64,000 nucleotides of DNA, taken from JAICJC01 sp963757605. GTDB taxonomy: Bacteria > Actinomycetota > Thermoleophilia > Gaiellales > JAICJC01. Both the position numbers and the translations under genes were made by a program. Where the stretch lies: NCBI GenBank assembly GCA_963757605.1, contig CAVWSF010000003.1:186001-250000 (forward strand), in the 5' to 3' direction. Below are positions 17,433 through 26,033 of the stretch, in pieces. Each line of letters starts with the position of its first letter. The first letter of the stretch is position 1. Under the pieces are notes generated by a model. The model saw nothing but the letters and a program-made list of their open reading frames with translations. It had not been told where the DNA came from and ran no database searches.

Positions 17433-20015
17433 ATGACGAAGCCGAGCGACGACCTCGCTGGCGTGCTCGACGCGAATCGTCTGGCCGAGCGGGCATTGGA
17501 GCAGCTGCCGGGCATCAGGGTTGTGGTGTTCGACGGAGAGCTGCGGGTCCGCCTGGCGGGCGGCGACGCGCTTGCCCTCGGAACGGACGAGCCGGACGAT
17601 CTCGCGGGCCGCCGCGTCCGCGACGTCCTTCCGGCGGAGGTGGCGCTCGCCGCGACGCCGCACTGCCGACGCGCGCTCGCCGGGCGCGCGTCGACGTGCG
17701 AGGTGCACTCCCCGGACGGCCGCATCGCGTACGTCGTGCATGCGAAGCCGCTGCACTCGGACCTCGGCGAGGTGATCGGCGGGGTGGCAGTCGTCCGCGA
17801 CGTCTCCGCCACTCCGGACTCGCCGAACGCGGTGGTCGCCGCCGGCCGTCCGGCCTCCGGGCGCTTCGATCCGCCCGTCCTGCACCAGGGGACGGTCGCA
17901 CGGCGAACGCTCATGGTCCGTATCGAGACCTCCGGTGCGCAGGTCGTGCTGATGACCGCGCCGGCCGGCTCCGGCAAGACCACGGCCGCGGCGCAGATCG
18001 CCTCCGCCGCGCCGTGTCACGCCTGGATCTCGCTGGACGAGAGCCACAACGACCCATCGGTGCTGGCCGAGACGATCCTTGCCGCACTCGCCTCGCTCCA
18101 GGGCGGCCGGCAGGTGAAGGCCGCTGCGACCGGCGACCCCGCAGAGCAGCTCGTCGACGCCCTCGGTGCGTGCACGGCGCGGTTCGCGCTCGTCCTCGAC
18201 GATGCCCACCACCTGCACGCCCCTGCCGCCCTCGAGATCGTGACACGCGCAATGCGGAGCATCCCGCGCGGGTCGCGGCTCGTGATCGCATCGCGGACCG
18301 ACCTCGACATGCGTTTCGGGACGCTCATCGCCGGCCGGTCGCTGATCCACCTCCGGGAAGCGGACCTCGCGATGTCCGCTGCCGAATGCGCGGCCCTCGT
18401 CGCGGACACCGGCATGGATCTCTCCGCCCACGATGTCGAGGCGCTCGCGCGCCGCACCGACGGGTGGCCCGCGGGCGTGTCGCTGCTCGCGACAGCCATG
18501 GCCCAGCAGAGCGGCACGGCGTGCATCGGCGACATGGGCGGGTGGGAGCCCAGCGTCGCGGCGTACCTCGGCGAGGCGGTTCTGGACCCGCAGCCCGAGG
18601 ACCTGCGCAGGTTCCTGATCGAAAGCTCGGTGATCGAACGGCTGAGCGGCCCGGTCTGCGACGCGGCCTTGCAGCGGAACGATTCGGGACGAATCCTGCG
18701 CCGGCTCGCCCGCGGCGGCGTCCCCATGACGGCTCTGGATCAGCGGGGCGTGCAGTACCGCCTGAATCCGCTGCTGCGCGACATGCTCGCCCAGGACCTC
18801 CGGACCGACGACCCCGACGCCGTCACCGCGCTTCATCTGCGCACCAGCGAGTGGTGCGAGCAGCACGGCGACGTCGAGGCGGCGATCCACCACGCGCGCG
18901 AAGCCGGAGCGATCGACCGTGCGGGCCAGCTCGTCGGGGACGCGCTTCCCGACTACCTGCTTCGCCGGCGAGGCGGGATCGGCGAGCTCCTGCGCGAGTT
19001 CCCGCCCGACGAGCTCCGGCGCGAGCACCATCTCGCCGTCGCCCGCGGATGGGACGCCATGTGCTCGGGTGCCGCGGAGGGCGCGACGTACTGGGTGGCC
19101 GTTGCGGAAGGAGCGATCGCGGACATGAACGGCCACGCATCCGACGCCGCTCACGGCCGGCTCGCGCTGCTCCGTGCCGCGGCCGCCGCCGGCGGGGTGG
19201 CCGAGATGGCCCGCGACGCAGACCAGGCGTACCGGCTCGAGCCGCCGGACAGCCCGTGGCGGCCCGTGGCGTGCTATCTCGAGGGATCCGCCGCGGCGCT
19301 CATGGGCGATCTCGAGCACGCACGCTCGCGCCTGCGCGAGGGCGATCAGCTCGCCGCGATCGGCGCTCCCGTGCTGCGTCCGCACATCCTCGCCCAGCTC
19401 TGCCAGCTCGCGGGCGACGAGAACGACGTGGAGGCGTCGCGAGAGCTTGCGGCAAATGCCGAGGCGGTGATGTACGAGCACGGCCTGGAGAACGGCTCGG
19501 GCGGAGCGATCGTCGAGGCGCTCTCGGCGCTCGACTTCGCGAAGCACGGGAGCGAGGCGAAGGCCCGCGACCGGATGGAGCGCGCCGCCGCCAACCTCGC
19601 GGTGCCGGGCTGGCGGCCGGCCTGGATGCAGGCCCAGATGGAGATCGTGCTCGCCCAGGCGCACCTCCAGCTGGGCGACGCGCCCGCGGCACGCGACCTC
19701 GAGCGGGCCGCACGCCGCGCCATCCAGGAGGGCGCTCGGGACGCCACCGCCCTGCGCCGGCGGCTGACGTCGCTGCGAGCGACGCTCGACGCCTTCCCGG
19801 CCGTGTCGGTCCCCGGCTCCGGCCACCTGACGACGGCGGAGCTCAGGGTGCTCCGCTACCTGCCGACGCACCTGTCGTTCCGCCAGATCGGCGAGCGCCT
19901 CTACCTGTCGCGCCACACGGTGAAGACGGAGGCGATCTCGGCCTACCGGAAGCTCGGCGTGAACAGCCGCTCGGACGCCGTCAGGCAGGCGCGGGAGCTC
20001 GGCATCCTCGAGTAG
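17433..20015 (+). CDS. Large PAS-ATPase-LuxR (MalT/STAND-like) transcriptional regulator
   Basis: 860 residues from ATG 17433 (GGAGGGTGAC upstream). Residues ~15-125 read as a PAS-like sensor (LEQLPGIRVVVFDGELRVRLAGG, VHAKPLHSDLGEVIGGVAVVRDVS). A STAND-type ATPase follows, with Walker A MTAPAGSGKTTAAAQ near 174-188 and Walker B FALVLDDAHHL. A winged segment and a long helical/TPR-like region (to ~790) precede the C-terminal LuxR HTH (LTTAELRVLRYLPTHLSFRQIGERLYLSRHTVKTEA). MalT-like proteins activate transcription after ligand and ATP binding. The PAS N-terminus is an uncommon addition. The ligand is unknown. It faces the NarL regulator divergently; the palindrome at 17312 could control it. 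Confidence 0.9.
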   Translation: MTKPSDDLAGVLDANRLAERALEQLPGIRVVVFDGELRVRLAGGDALALGTDEPDDLAGRRVRDVLPAEVALAATPHCRRALAGRASTCEVHSPDGRIAYVVHAKPLHSDLGEVIGGVAVVRDVSATPDSPNAVVAAGRPASGRFDPPVLHQGTVARRTLMVRIETSGAQVVLMTAPAGSGKTTAAAQIASAAPCHAWISLDESHNDPSVLAETILAALASLQGGRQVKAAATGDPAEQLVDALGACTARFALVLDDAHHLHAPAALEIVTRAMRSIPRGSRLVIASRTDLDMRFGTLIAGRSLIHLREADLAMSAAECAALVADTGMDLSAHDVEALARRTDGWPAGVSLLATAMAQQSGTACIGDMGGWEPSVAAYLGEAVLDPQPEDLRRFLIESSVIERLSGPVCDAALQRNDSGRILRRLARGGVPMTALDQRGVQYRLNPLLRDMLAQDLRTDDPDAVTALHLRTSEWCEQHGDVEAAIHHAREAGAIDRAGQLVGDALPDYLLRRRGGIGELLREFPPDELRREHHLAVARGWDAMCSGAAEGATYWVAVAEGAIADMNGHASDAAHGRLALLRAAAAAGGVAEMARDADQAYRLEPPDSPWRPVACYLEGSAAALMGDLEHARSRLREGDQLAAIGAPVLRPHILAQLCQLAGDENDVEASRELAANAEAVMYEHGLENGSGGAIVEALSALDFAKHGSEAKARDRMERAAANLAVPGWRPAWMQAQMEIVLAQAHLQLGDAPAARDLERAARRAIQEGARDATALRRRLTSLRATLDAFPAVSVPGSGHLTTAELRVLRYLPTHLSFRQIGERLYLSRHTVKTEAISAYRKLGVNSRSDAVRQARELGILE

Positions 20016-20187
20016 CGCGGCACCGGCCGGGGAGGGTGTTGACGGACAGCCGGCGGCGGATCCGCAGTCCGTCTGCAAACAGTGCGTCTCCGACCGGTCC
20101 GGTCGCGGGTCGCACGCCGAACGACGGCTGCCCGTCAACAATGTGACGCTACGGACCCGCGGCGGATGGCGACATCGCGCCAACTGG

Positions 20188-20694
20188 ATGAAGGCTCCTC
20201 CGTCCGCGCCGTCTTACCCGAAGATCTCCCGCTGCGTCAGATGGGTATGCTCTCCAGCGCACGCCCGTGCATCGGCTCCAGTTTTGCTCGAATCTCCGCC
20301 CCCCGAACCGGCTCCCGACCGGCGGCCCAGCACAACCGCGCGCCCCAACGCGGCGTCCGACGATCGCTGGGATGCCAACGCGCCTGCGGTCGTCGAATGG
20401 ATCCGCTCCGGCGGGTTCCCGGAGACCGCCCGGGAGGATCTGGTTCGTGACGTCGTCACGCTGTGGGACGGCTTCACGCCCGATCACAGCGCCTGGAATG
20501 CGGCTGCCGGCTTCCTGAGCGCGCTGGCCGCGATGCGCGACACGCCCGGGACGGAGTCCCCGGCCCTGCGAGCGCTCGCCGACCTCCCCGCCCAGATCGA
20601 GCGGTGCGCCATGGGCACGGCCGGCGCCGAGGAGCGGGTCGTGACGCCAGTCAGGCGCCTGGCCGCGCTCGCCAGCCCCGAGACGTCCGCCTGA
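20188..20694 (+). CDS. Hypothetical protein, start uncertain
   Basis: From about 20330 onward the codons show the strong third-position GC bias of real genes here, and the product is protein-like and acidic-helical (VVEWIRSGGFPETAREDLVR, VTLWDGFTPDHSAWNAAAGF, LSALAAMRDTPGTESPAL, LADLPAQIERCAMG). The first ~40 residues are Pro/Ala/Ser-rich and less convincing, so translation may begin later, for example at TTG 20284. No family is recognised. It lies alone between the LuxR regulator and the OTC operon and is followed by a hairpin at 20732. Confidence 0.5.
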   Translation: MKAPPSAPSYPKISRCVRWVCSPAHARASAPVLLESPPPEPAPDRRPSTTARPNAASDDRWDANAPAVVEWIRSGGFPETAREDLVRDVVTLWDGFTPDHSAWNAAAGFLSALAAMRDTPGTESPALRALADLPAQIERCAMGTAGAEERVVTPVRRLAALASPETSA

Positions 20695-20731
20695 CCGGCC
20701 GCTCCGCCGCCTAGCGTCGTGACTCTTCGTG

Positions 20732-20756
20732 CGGTCGGGATGAGGCATCCCGACCG
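20732..20756 (+). terminator. Perfect 11-bp hairpin upstream of the OTC operon
   Basis: CGGTCGGGATG (20732-20742) pairs perfectly with CATCCCGACCG (20746-20756) around the triloop AGG. It is 38 nt after the stop of the hypothetical gene and 116 nt before the OTC start. A terminator for the upstream gene is most likely; a leader hairpin of the downstream operon is the alternative. Confidence 0.6.
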
Positions 20757-20872
20757 ACCCGGCGGGACGCTCAGTGGAGCGCTGTCGCCGGCTTGGAGCT
20801 CGGCGAAGGGCCGCGGCGGCGGCCACTGCATGACCTGCCCGATCGTCCGGGATCCGTGAAAGGAGCACGTCG

Positions 20873-21883
20873 CTGGCCAGCACCGCATCCACTCTCCGCG
20901 GCCGGCACTTCCTGACGCTCGCGGACTTCTCCGCGGACGAGATCACCTACCTGCTCGACCTCGCAGCCGAGCTCAAGGCGGCCAAGCGCGAGGGCCGCGA
21001 GGAGCGCAGGCTTGTCGGCAAGAACGTGGCGCTGATCTTCGAGAAGGACTCCACTCGGACGCGCTGCGCGTTCGAGGTCGCCGCCTACGACCAGGGCGCG
21101 CACGTGACGTTCATCGGCCCGGCCGGCTCGCACATGGGCCACAAGGAGACCGCGAAGGACACGGCCCGGGTGCTCGGGCGCATGTACGACGCGATCGAGT
21201 ACCGCGGCTTCGCCGAGGGCACGGCCGACGAGCTCGCCGCCCACGCCGGCGTGCCGGTGTACAACGGCCTCACCGACGAGTGGCACCCGACGCAGATCCT
21301 GGCGGACTTCCTGACGATGCGCGAGCACCTGGGAAAGCCGCTCTCGGAGGTCGCGTTCTGCTACCTCGGCGATGCGCGCTTCAACATGGCCGACACGTAC
21401 CTGATCGGCGGGGCGAAGCTGGGGATGGACGTCCGGATCGCAAGCCCCGCGTCGCTGTGGCCGTCCGCGGAGTTCGTCGACCCGGCCCGCGACGAGGCGG
21501 CCCGCTCAGGCGGCCGGATCACGATCACCGAGAACGTCGAGGAGGCGGTGCAAGGCGCCGACGTTCTCGTGACCGACGTGTGGGTGTCGATGGGAGAGGC
21601 CGACGAGGTGTGGGCCGAGCGGATCAAGCTGCTCACGCCCTATCAGGTGAACCGGCGGACGATGGAGCTCACCGGCAACCCCGACGTCCGCTTCATGCAC
21701 TGCCTGCCGGCGTTCCACAATTCCGACACGCAGGTCGGCAAGGAGATCGCCGAGAAGTTCGGGGTGGACGCGCTCGAGGTGACCGAGGAGGTGTTCGAGT
21801 CTCCCGCCTCCATCGTGTTCGACGAGGCCGAGAACCGGATGCACACGATCAAGGCCGTGATGGTCGCGACCCTCGGGGAGTAG
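20873..21883 (+). CDS. arcB: Ornithine carbamoyltransferase (probable CTG start)
   Basis: 336 residues. It converts ornithine and carbamoyl phosphate to citrulline, or runs in reverse during arginine fermentation. Motifs: carbamoyl-phosphate loop KDSTRTRCAFE, HPTQILADF, DVWVSMGE and the ornithine-site HCLPAFHN. The family N-terminus (GRHFLTLADFSADEITYLLDLAAE) lies upstream of the first in-frame GTG (21026). Between it and the in-frame TGA at 20831 there is no ATG, GTG or TTG. CTG 20873 follows AAAGGAG at good spacing and gives the expected length, so a CTG start is proposed. The close OTC-carbamate kinase pairing suggests the catabolic role, hence arcB; argF remains possible. Confidence 0.95.
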   Translation: MASTASTLRGRHFLTLADFSADEITYLLDLAAELKAAKREGREERRLVGKNVALIFEKDSTRTRCAFEVAAYDQGAHVTFIGPAGSHMGHKETAKDTARVLGRMYDAIEYRGFAEGTADELAAHAGVPVYNGLTDEWHPTQILADFLTMREHLGKPLSEVAFCYLGDARFNMADTYLIGGAKLGMDVRIASPASLWPSAEFVDPARDEAARSGGRITITENVEEAVQGADVLVTDVWVSMGEADEVWAERIKLLTPYQVNRRTMELTGNPDVRFMHCLPAFHNSDTQVGKEIAEKFGVDALEVTEEVFESPASIVFDEAENRMHTIKAVMVATLGE

Positions 21884-21885
21884 CG

Positions 21886-22848
21886 GTGCGTGTCGTCGCC
21901 GCACTCGGCGGAAACGCCCTGCTCCGGCGCGGGCAGGCGCTCACCGCCGAGAACCAGCGCGAGAACGCCCACCAGGCCTGCAAGGCGCTCGCGCCCGTCG
22001 CCCTCGAGCACGAGCTCGTGATCGCGCACGGGAACGGGCCTCAGGTGGGCCTCCTGGCGCTTCAGGGCGCCGCCTATCCGGATGTGCAGACCTACCCCCT
22101 CGACGTGCTCGGCGCCCAGACGGAGGGCATGATCGGGTACATCATCGAGCAGGAGCTCGGGAACGAGCTCCCGCAGGAGCGGTCGCTCGCGACGCTGCTC
22201 ACTATGATCGAGGTCGACGGCGACGACCCGGCGTTCGCCAACCCCACCAAACCGGTCGGCCCCCTGTACGGGGCGGACGAGGCCGGCCGGCTCACGTCCG
22301 AGCGCGGTTGGACGTTCGGCCGGGACGGCGACAGCTACCGCCGCGTCGTCCCGTCGCCACGGCCGAAGCGGATCTTCGAGATCCACGCGATCGCCGCGCT
22401 GCTCGAACGGGGCGCGGTGGTGATCTGTGCGGGCGGCGGCGGCATCCCGACGAGATTCACGGACGAGCCCGTCCCCGCCGGCAGGCGGCTTGTGGGCGTC
22501 GAGGGCGTGATCGACAAGGATCTCGCCGCCGCGCTCCTGGCCGTCGACCTGGACGCCGACATGCTCGTCATCGTCACGGATGTCGACGCCGTCTACACCG
22601 GCTGGGGCACACCGGGGCAGGCGCCGATCCGGCAGACGAGCCCGGCCGAGCTCGACGCCGCCGAGTTCGCCAGCGGCTCCATGGGGCCGAAGGTGCGGGC
22701 GGCCTGCTGGTTCGTCGAGCAGACCGGCGGACGGGCAGCGATCGGATCGATCCATGAGACCGCGGCGCTCGTCCGCGGCGAGGCGGGCACGATCGTCTTG
22801 CCGGAGAGCGCCGAAGCCGAGACGACCGCTGGGCGGTCCGGGAGGTGA
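21886..22848 (+). CDS. arcC: Carbamate kinase
   Basis: 320 residues from GTG 21886, two bases after the OTC stop. It transfers phosphate from carbamoyl phosphate to ADP, giving ATP, CO2 and ammonia. Amino-acid-kinase fold motifs: VVAALGGNALLRRG, IAHGNGPQVGLLALQ, VICAGGGGIPTRF, GVIDKDLAAALLA, MLVIVTDVDAVYTGWG, and the C-terminal FASGSMGPKVRAACWF. Length is typical. With OTC upstream it would release ATP from citrulline; no arginine deiminase (arcA) is in the window. The downstream P-type ATPase follows after only five bases, so pump and ATP source are co-transcribed. Confidence 0.97.
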   Translation: MRVVAALGGNALLRRGQALTAENQRENAHQACKALAPVALEHELVIAHGNGPQVGLLALQGAAYPDVQTYPLDVLGAQTEGMIGYIIEQELGNELPQERSLATLLTMIEVDGDDPAFANPTKPVGPLYGADEAGRLTSERGWTFGRDGDSYRRVVPSPRPKRIFEIHAIAALLERGAVVICAGGGGIPTRFTDEPVPAGRRLVGVEGVIDKDLAAALLAVDLDADMLVIVTDVDAVYTGWGTPGQAPIRQTSPAELDAAEFASGSMGPKVRAACWFVEQTGGRAAIGSIHETAALVRGEAGTIVLPESAEAETTAGRSGR

Positions 22849-22853
22849 GTCAG

Positions 22854-25631
22854 GTGTCCACAGAGACGACTTCGGCCCCTCCCGGGGGCCCCGATGTGGT
22901 GCAGGCGCCGGCGCGCGCGGCATGGCACAGCCTTGCCCCGGCGGCCGCCGCCACGAAGCTGGGCGTCGACCCGGAGGCCGGCCTCGACGCGCAGGAGGTT
23001 GGGCAGCGGCTGGAGACCTACGGCAGCAACGAGCTCCCGACGGAGCCGCCGCCGGGCATGTGGACGGTCGCGCGCGCGCAGCTCTCCAACCCGATGAACA
23101 TCATGCTCCTGATCGTGGCGGTGGCGAGCCTCGGAATCGGGCAGATCGCGACAGGCCTCGTGGTGGCCGGCCTCGTGACGTTCAACGTGGTCATGGGCAC
23201 GAAGCAGGAGCTGAAGGCGCTCGCCAGCGTCGAGGCGCTGGCACAGCTCCAGGTGCCCCACGCCCGAGTGCGCCGAGGCGGTGCCGTCGAGCAGGTCGAG
23301 TCGACGGGCCTCGTCCCGGGAGATCTCATGCTCCTCGAGGCCGGCGACATCGTGCCCGCCGACGGCCGCATCCTGTCGTCGGCGACGCTCGAGCTCCAGG
23401 AGGCGTCCCTGACGGGCGAGAGCGCCCCCGTCCCCAAGGACGCGACGGCCGTCCTGGACGCCGACACCGCGCTCGGCGACCGCACGAACCTGGTCTTCCA
23501 GAACACCCAGGTGACGCGCGGGACCGCGACCGCGGTCGTGACCGAGACCGGGCAGTCGACGCAGATGGGCCTGATCGCGAACATGGTGACGAGCACGCAG
23601 CGGTCGCGCTCGCCGCTCCAGCGGGAGCTCGACGGGATGACGAAGGCCTTCGGGTTCGTTGCCTGGCTCGCCGTGGCGATCATCGCGATCTTCGGGCTTG
23701 CCCGCGGGCAGGAGACCGAGACGCTCGTCCTCCTGTGCGTCTCGACGGCGATCTCGGCCATCCCGACGGGCTTGCCCACGTTCGTCCAGGCGATGCTGTC
23801 GTCCGGCGCGCAGCGCCTGGCGGAGTCGAAGGCGGTCGTGAAGACGCTGACCGACGTCGAGACCCTCGGCGGCACCACGGTGATCAACAGCGACAAGACC
23901 GGGACGCTGACGCTGAACGCCATGACCGCGACGACGATGCTGGCGGGCGGCGACTGGTTCAAGATCCAGGGCGGCGGCTACGAGAAGACCGGGGCGATCA
24001 CGGGCGTGGCCGGGGCGGAGCCGCCCGACTTCTCGCGCCTCGGGCTCGGGCTCGCCCTCTCGAGCGATGCGACGGTCGGCGACGACGAGTCGGTGATCGG
24101 CGATCCCACCGAGGCGGCGCTCGTCGTCCTCGCCGCCAAGATCGGCGTCGACGCGGAGGAGACCCGCCGCAGCCTGCCGCGGCGGGCCGAGGTGCCGTTC
24201 GACTCCGAGTACAAGTTCATGGCGACCTTCCATGACCGCCCCGAATGGCTCACGCGCGGGATCCTGAAGGCGCAGCACTTCACGACGGTCAAGGGCGCGC
24301 CGGACGTCGTCATCGACCGCTGCGGGAGCGCTCTCTGGCACGGCGCGCTCGTGCCGATGGCCGACGTCCGCGACGAGCTCCTGGCCGCCAACCAGGAGCT
24401 GTCCGAGAAGGGCCTCAGGGTGCTCGCGTTCGCGGCACGCGATCTCGACGACGCCCAGATGGCCGCCGCCGACGCCGATCCCATGGCGGCCGTGAACGAC
24501 CTCGCCCTGGTGGCGCTCGTCGGCATCATCGACCCGCTCCGCACGGAGGCGAAGGACGCGGTCGCGGTGGCGCTCGCGGCCGGCGTGGACGTTCGCATGA
24601 TCACCGGCGACCACACCGTCACCGCCCGCGCGATCGCGGACGACCTCGGCCTCGGCCCCGGCGTGATGACCGGGACTGAGCTGCAGCACCTGTCCGACGA
24701 GGAGCTCACGGCCAGGCTCCCCGACCTGCACGTCTTCGGCCGCGTCGCACCCGAGGACAAGCTGCGCCTCGCGCGGCTCATGCAGGAGGCCGGCGACGTC
24801 GTCGCCATGACCGGCGATGCCGTGAACGATGCGGCCGCGCTCAAGCAGGCCGACGTCGGCGTCGCGATGGGAAGCGGCTCCGAGGTCACCAAGCAGGCGG
24901 CCAAGATCGTCCTCACCGATGACAACTTCGCGACACTCGTGCGGGCGGTCGACCTCGGCCGCGACATCTACCGGCGCATCACGTCCTACGTGAAGCTCCA
25001 GCTGACGATCCTCTCCTCCGTGCTCCAGCTGATGCTGCTCGCGACGATCTTCAACATCAACGGCGGCGTCGCGCTGTTCCCGCTCCAGCTGCTCTTCTGC
25101 AAGTTCTTCGTCGTCGTGACGGTCGTGATCGGCTTCATCGCCGACGTGCCCGATCCGGGCGTCATGCGGCGGCCGCCGCGCACACCCGGCACCCGCATCG
25201 TCAGCACGCCGCAGATCGTCCGCTGGGTGGTGAGCGGGTTCATCGTCGCCGTGACGGCGATCGGGATCCTCCAGTTCGGGCCCGACGACCCCAGCACGAA
25301 GGTGGGGTCGGCCTCGATGACGATGGCGTTCGCCCTCGTCGCCCTGAGCGCCGTGAACCTCGGCCTGGTGATGCGCCGCGAGCGCGAGCCCGTGTGGGCG
25401 ACGCCGGTGTTCCCCTATCTCGGGTGGATCATCCTCGGCTGGGTCATGACCTGGGCCGCCGTCGAGCTCACGATGCTCCAGCGCCTGCTCGACACGGTGT
25501 CGCTGACAGGGAACGAATGGCTCACGGTGATCGCCCTCTCGCTCCTCATGCCGGCGGTCGTCCTCGTCGACAAGACGATTCAGCTTCGCCGCCAGGAGCG
25601 CGAGGCGCCGACGCTGAGCCAGACGAGCTGA
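22854..25631 (+). CDS. P-type cation-transporting ATPase with divergent ion-site motifs
   Basis: 925 residues from GTG 22854, preceded by GGGAGGTGAG. Architecture of P2/P3 pumps: N-terminal cation-ATPase domain, actuator loop EASLTGESAPVP, phosphorylation site INSDKTGTLT (Asp near 347), KGAP, ITGDHTVTARAIA and hinge TGDAVNDAAALKQADVGVAMG. Oddities: TM4 reads AIPTGLPTF where Ca/Na/K pumps have PEGLP; TM6 (LQLLFCKFFVVVTVVIGF) lacks the usual N-x-x-x-D pair; and the hinge has Ala for the conserved Gly and Pro. IPxGLP resembles plasma-membrane H+-ATPases, so a proton or other monovalent cation is possible. The ion is unassigned. The stop overlaps the next start (ATGA). Confidence 0.9.
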   Translation: MSTETTSAPPGGPDVVQAPARAAWHSLAPAAAATKLGVDPEAGLDAQEVGQRLETYGSNELPTEPPPGMWTVARAQLSNPMNIMLLIVAVASLGIGQIATGLVVAGLVTFNVVMGTKQELKALASVEALAQLQVPHARVRRGGAVEQVESTGLVPGDLMLLEAGDIVPADGRILSSATLELQEASLTGESAPVPKDATAVLDADTALGDRTNLVFQNTQVTRGTATAVVTETGQSTQMGLIANMVTSTQRSRSPLQRELDGMTKAFGFVAWLAVAIIAIFGLARGQETETLVLLCVSTAISAIPTGLPTFVQAMLSSGAQRLAESKAVVKTLTDVETLGGTTVINSDKTGTLTLNAMTATTMLAGGDWFKIQGGGYEKTGAITGVAGAEPPDFSRLGLGLALSSDATVGDDESVIGDPTEAALVVLAAKIGVDAEETRRSLPRRAEVPFDSEYKFMATFHDRPEWLTRGILKAQHFTTVKGAPDVVIDRCGSALWHGALVPMADVRDELLAANQELSEKGLRVLAFAARDLDDAQMAAADADPMAAVNDLALVALVGIIDPLRTEAKDAVAVALAAGVDVRMITGDHTVTARAIADDLGLGPGVMTGTELQHLSDEELTARLPDLHVFGRVAPEDKLRLARLMQEAGDVVAMTGDAVNDAAALKQADVGVAMGSGSEVTKQAAKIVLTDDNFATLVRAVDLGRDIYRRITSYVKLQLTILSSVLQLMLLATIFNINGGVALFPLQLLFCKFFVVVTVVIGFIADVPDPGVMRRPPRTPGTRIVSTPQIVRWVVSGFIVAVTAIGILQFGPDDPSTKVGSASMTMAFALVALSAVNLGLVMRREREPVWATPVFPYLGWIILGWVMTWAAVELTMLQRLLDTVSLTGNEWLTVIALSLLMPAVVLVDKTIQLRRQEREAPTLSQTS

Positions 25632-25936
25632 TGGGCGACACGGTGCGGATGCCGCAGCCCGGCCCGCCGCCCGCCGGCACTGGGCGCGGGGATGGGGACG
25701 GATGGACGAGCGCCCGGATCGCGCTCCTGGTCGCGGCGGCCATGCTGGCGTTGCTCGTCGGCCTCCTGGGCGGGTTTCTGATCGGCGACTCGTCCGGCAA
25801 CGGCGCCACCACGGTCATCTCCAACACCACCAAGGAGAACCACACGGTGACGGTGACGCAGCCGCCGAGCACGGTCACCGTCACCCAATCGGAGACGACG
25901 GCGACGACCGTCACCGAAACCGAACCGGCGACCTAG
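25631..25936 (+). CDS. Small membrane protein with Thr/Val-rich extracellular tail
   Basis: 101 residues; ATG overlaps the ATPase stop (ATGA), implying translational coupling. A Gly/Pro-rich cytoplasmic N-terminus (MPQPGPPPAGTGRGDGDG) is followed by one TM helix (IALLVAAAMLALLVGLLGGFLIG). The outside tail is dominated by Thr, Val and Ser (TVISNTT, HTVTVTQPPSTVTVTQ, TETEPAT), a pattern of alternating beta-type residues common in cell-wall-exposed actinobacterial proteins. It could be an accessory subunit of the neighbouring pump; that is inferred from coupling only. Confidence 0.75.
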   Translation: MGDTVRMPQPGPPPAGTGRGDGDGWTSARIALLVAAAMLALLVGLLGGFLIGDSSGNGATTVISNTTKENHTVTVTQPPSTVTVTQSETTATTVTETEPAT

Positions 25937-26033
25937 CCCCGGCGCCTTCATCCGGTCGGGGTGAGGCTGCCAAAGGGGGCGTGAACGACAGTCGCTGCGG
26001 CCCGGCAACCGGAGTCGACGGAGGTGTGTCCGG

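Noticed and set aside
17238..20183. A 981-codon open frame on the minus strand opposite the PAS-ATPase-LuxR gene
   Set aside because: It is the complement of a gene with very high third-position GC, which removes stop codons on the other strand. The product is Arg/Gly/His-rich with no motifs, whereas the plus-strand product has Walker and HTH motifs.
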